A stretch of DNA of 34,135 nucleotides from positions 1,940 through 36,074 of the forward strand of contig JACVRA010000440.1 in assembly GCA_019828545.1 (NCBI GenBank), given 5' to 3'. Shown piece after piece: positions 32,788 to 34,135 of the stretch. The notes beneath the pieces are model-generated. The model worked only from the letters and a program-made list of their open reading frames with translations, was not told where the DNA came from and did no database searches. The position numbers and the translations under genes were made by a program. The DNA is from Paracamarosporium sp. OC-R06-R3. Taxonomy: Eukaryota; Ascomycota; Dothideomycetes; Pleosporales; Didymosphaeriaceae. Positions within the stretch are counted from its first letter, which is position 1. Each line of letters opens with the position of its first letter.

Positions 32788-33586
32788 ATGCCCACCTGGC
32801 TCGTCCACGGCTTTCGCTGGCCCCGCCTCGCCATCCGCGTCCACATCATCCTCGAGAACCTCGAAGACTGCGCCACCGAATGGCTCATGGCCCCAGCGAC
32901 CACCCAACAACTCACCCAAAACTTCCACAAGCAATATCCGGAACAGCTTGCGCGTCTGCCCACTCTACGCTTCATCGAGCAATATGATCCTGACGACGAG
33001 TACACAAAAGCCCAGCCGTACGCATACGTGTGCAATCAAGTGATGGAGATAAAGCTGGGAGTGGACATTGACGAGGTACGAGGTGCCGACGTGGAGAACG
33101 ACGCGTCGACTGCGCTAGTCGAACTGCGTGACAAGGTAGCGCCCGGGGAGAAGATAGGGTGGTTTGTAGTAGTCAATGGGGACGTGGAGAGGTGGGCTCC
33201 GCCGTCCGGCGATGACGAGGGGGATGGGGAAGATACCGAGATGGAGTCCAGTGTTAATGGAGACGGGATCGAAGAGAGCCCGGTGAGTCCTGTTAGTCAG
33301 CGGAGCAGTGTAGCCAAATCGGATGAAGACAAGAAAGGATTGAAGAAGTGGTTTGGACGGATGAGGAAAGCTAGGAGGTGAGGGTTCTTGCCCCATTGCA
33401 AATATGTCCATCCTGACGTTCTGCAGTATAAAGGATCTAAAGACAACAGACCTGCCCACTCGAAGTGCGCCCACGTCTCCATCAGCACCACCACTACCAC
33501 CACCAGTGCCTCCTATACCTCGGCCTCCTTCGAGTTCAAAGACAGCTGCAAGTGGAAAAGCACCTACCTCGGCGGGGACGACGTAG
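32788..33586 (+). CDS. flbE: FlbE-like conserved fungal developmental protein
   Basis: Two exons (32788-33377, 33427-33586) encode 249 residues. The 49-nt intron is GTGAGG...CTGAC...CTGCAG, with a split Ser codon. The N-terminal domain (MPTWLVHGFRWPR, then IRVHIILENLEDCATEWLM and LRFIEQYDP) and the second block (PYAYVCNQVMEIKLGVDIDE ... EKIGWFVVVNGD) match the two-domain protein known in Aspergillus as FlbE. That protein acts at hyphal tips upstream of conidiation genes. I recall this match from family pattern, so the name is moderately sure. The tail is acidic and Ser-rich, then basic (KKWFGRMRKAR). The second exon adds a Pro-rich end (SAPPLPPPVPPIPRPPSSSK). Without splicing the protein stops two bases into the intron, at 197 residues; the clean Pro-rich frame after the acceptor supports the longer form. 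Confidence 0.72.
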
Positions 33587-34135
33587 GGATATGTGATATG
33601 TACCGTATGAGAAATCCTGCGCAGATTTGGCATGAACCTCTTTTTACTTTAGTCGGTATCGAATCTTAGAGTTGAACGACCGGTAGTATGATGTAGCATG
33701 ATATGGATGAATACACACGGATTTATGACCGGCGAAGCAACGGCAGCATTGTCATAGGCCTGGGGTAAAATTGTTATGTTTTGGTTAATGATTCTCTATA
33801 CACATCGTATATACTGCCAGAGTCCGGCCCCTTCTTTGCTTCAATTGGGATTGATCTAGCAGCTAGTCCAATCGAAGTCCGATGGTGCTTGAACAATATC
33901 GTTGCATCGCACATGCTTTGTCATTGCTCTTATCATTAACGTGTTTAATCAGTCATTGGCTCATATCAGTCATTGGCTCATATCAGTCATTGGCTCATAT
34001 CAGTCATTGGCACACCCCACCAACTCGCGCGACACCTCAGCACCGATAACTCAGCAACGATATAGTATTTTTGTATAGGATTTTGTAGATAGGTAGTCTA
34101 TTGCTGTCTGCACTGTCTCCTATTGTGTCCTTGTA
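33587..34135. other. Intergenic right end
   Basis: Downstream region of the FlbE-like gene, AT-rich, with one short tandem repeat listed separately. No gene seen before the window ends. Confidence 0.5.
33949..34011. repeat. 17-bp tandem repeat, 3.7 copies
   Basis: The unit TCAGTCATTGGCTCATA occurs three times without mismatch at 33949, 33966 and 33983, followed by a 12-base partial copy to 34011. The unit is not a multiple of three and lies in intergenic DNA, so it is a minisatellite rather than coding repeat. Confidence 0.9.

Noticed and set aside
33949..34011. Short repeats as a CRISPR array
   Set aside because: The 17-bp units are directly adjacent with no spacers, and the genome is eukaryotic.

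Overview
The window looks like nuclear DNA of a filamentous ascomycete, most likely a dothideomycete such as Pleosporales. Three things point that way. Introns are short (47-104 nt, GT-AG, with CTAAC or CTGAC branch sites). The left end is an AT-rich block almost free of CpA/TpG, as left by repeat-induced point mutation (RIP). The gene set is fungal: Zn2Cys6 regulator, Vac7, Ist1, MSH2, a UstYa-like protein and small secreted proteins. The species assignment is inference. I rebuilt gene structures by hand from splice signals and reading-frame continuity; no search was run.

Left part (1-10.1 kb), accessory in character. A RIP-degraded repeat (1-1560) is followed by an intact Baeyer-Villiger monooxygenase (1881-3497), a long gene-poor stretch, and a truncated decarboxylase pseudogene with frameshifts and RIP-like stops (5324-6053). 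Then come a four-pass membrane protein (6083-6772, minus) and a divergent Zn2Cys6 transcription factor (7127-8432). A weak, possibly decayed coding region lies at 9179-9830.

First conserved block (10.1-14.6 kb). A CUE-like protein (minus) is divergent from VAC7 (plus), the vacuolar regulator of PtdIns(3,5)P2 synthesis.

Accessory island (14.6-24.3 kb). Gene density is low and four short or unusual genes stand out: a six-cysteine secreted protein (16431-16769), a 60-residue secreted precursor with two related Cys/Trp segments each ending in a dibasic site (19114-19345, minus), a membrane protein with the two HxxHC motifs of UstYa-type oxidases (20593-21711), and an eight-cysteine secreted protein (22531-23246, minus). 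The precursor and the UstYa-like gene are divergent neighbours about 1.25 kb apart. This is the arrangement expected of a minimal fungal RiPP (dikaritin-type) locus, and it is the most interesting feature here. The precursor has an intron and is under 200 coding bases, so ORF scanning misses it.

Second conserved block (24.3-33.6 kb). IST1 (ESCRT-III regulator), MSH2 (mismatch repair), a small membrane protein, a dienelactone hydrolase-family enzyme, a CIR_N/LENG1-like RS-domain nuclear protein and a FlbE-like protein. Several have very short first exons or hidden terminal exons that I assign here. The window ends in intergenic DNA with a 17-bp tandem repeat.
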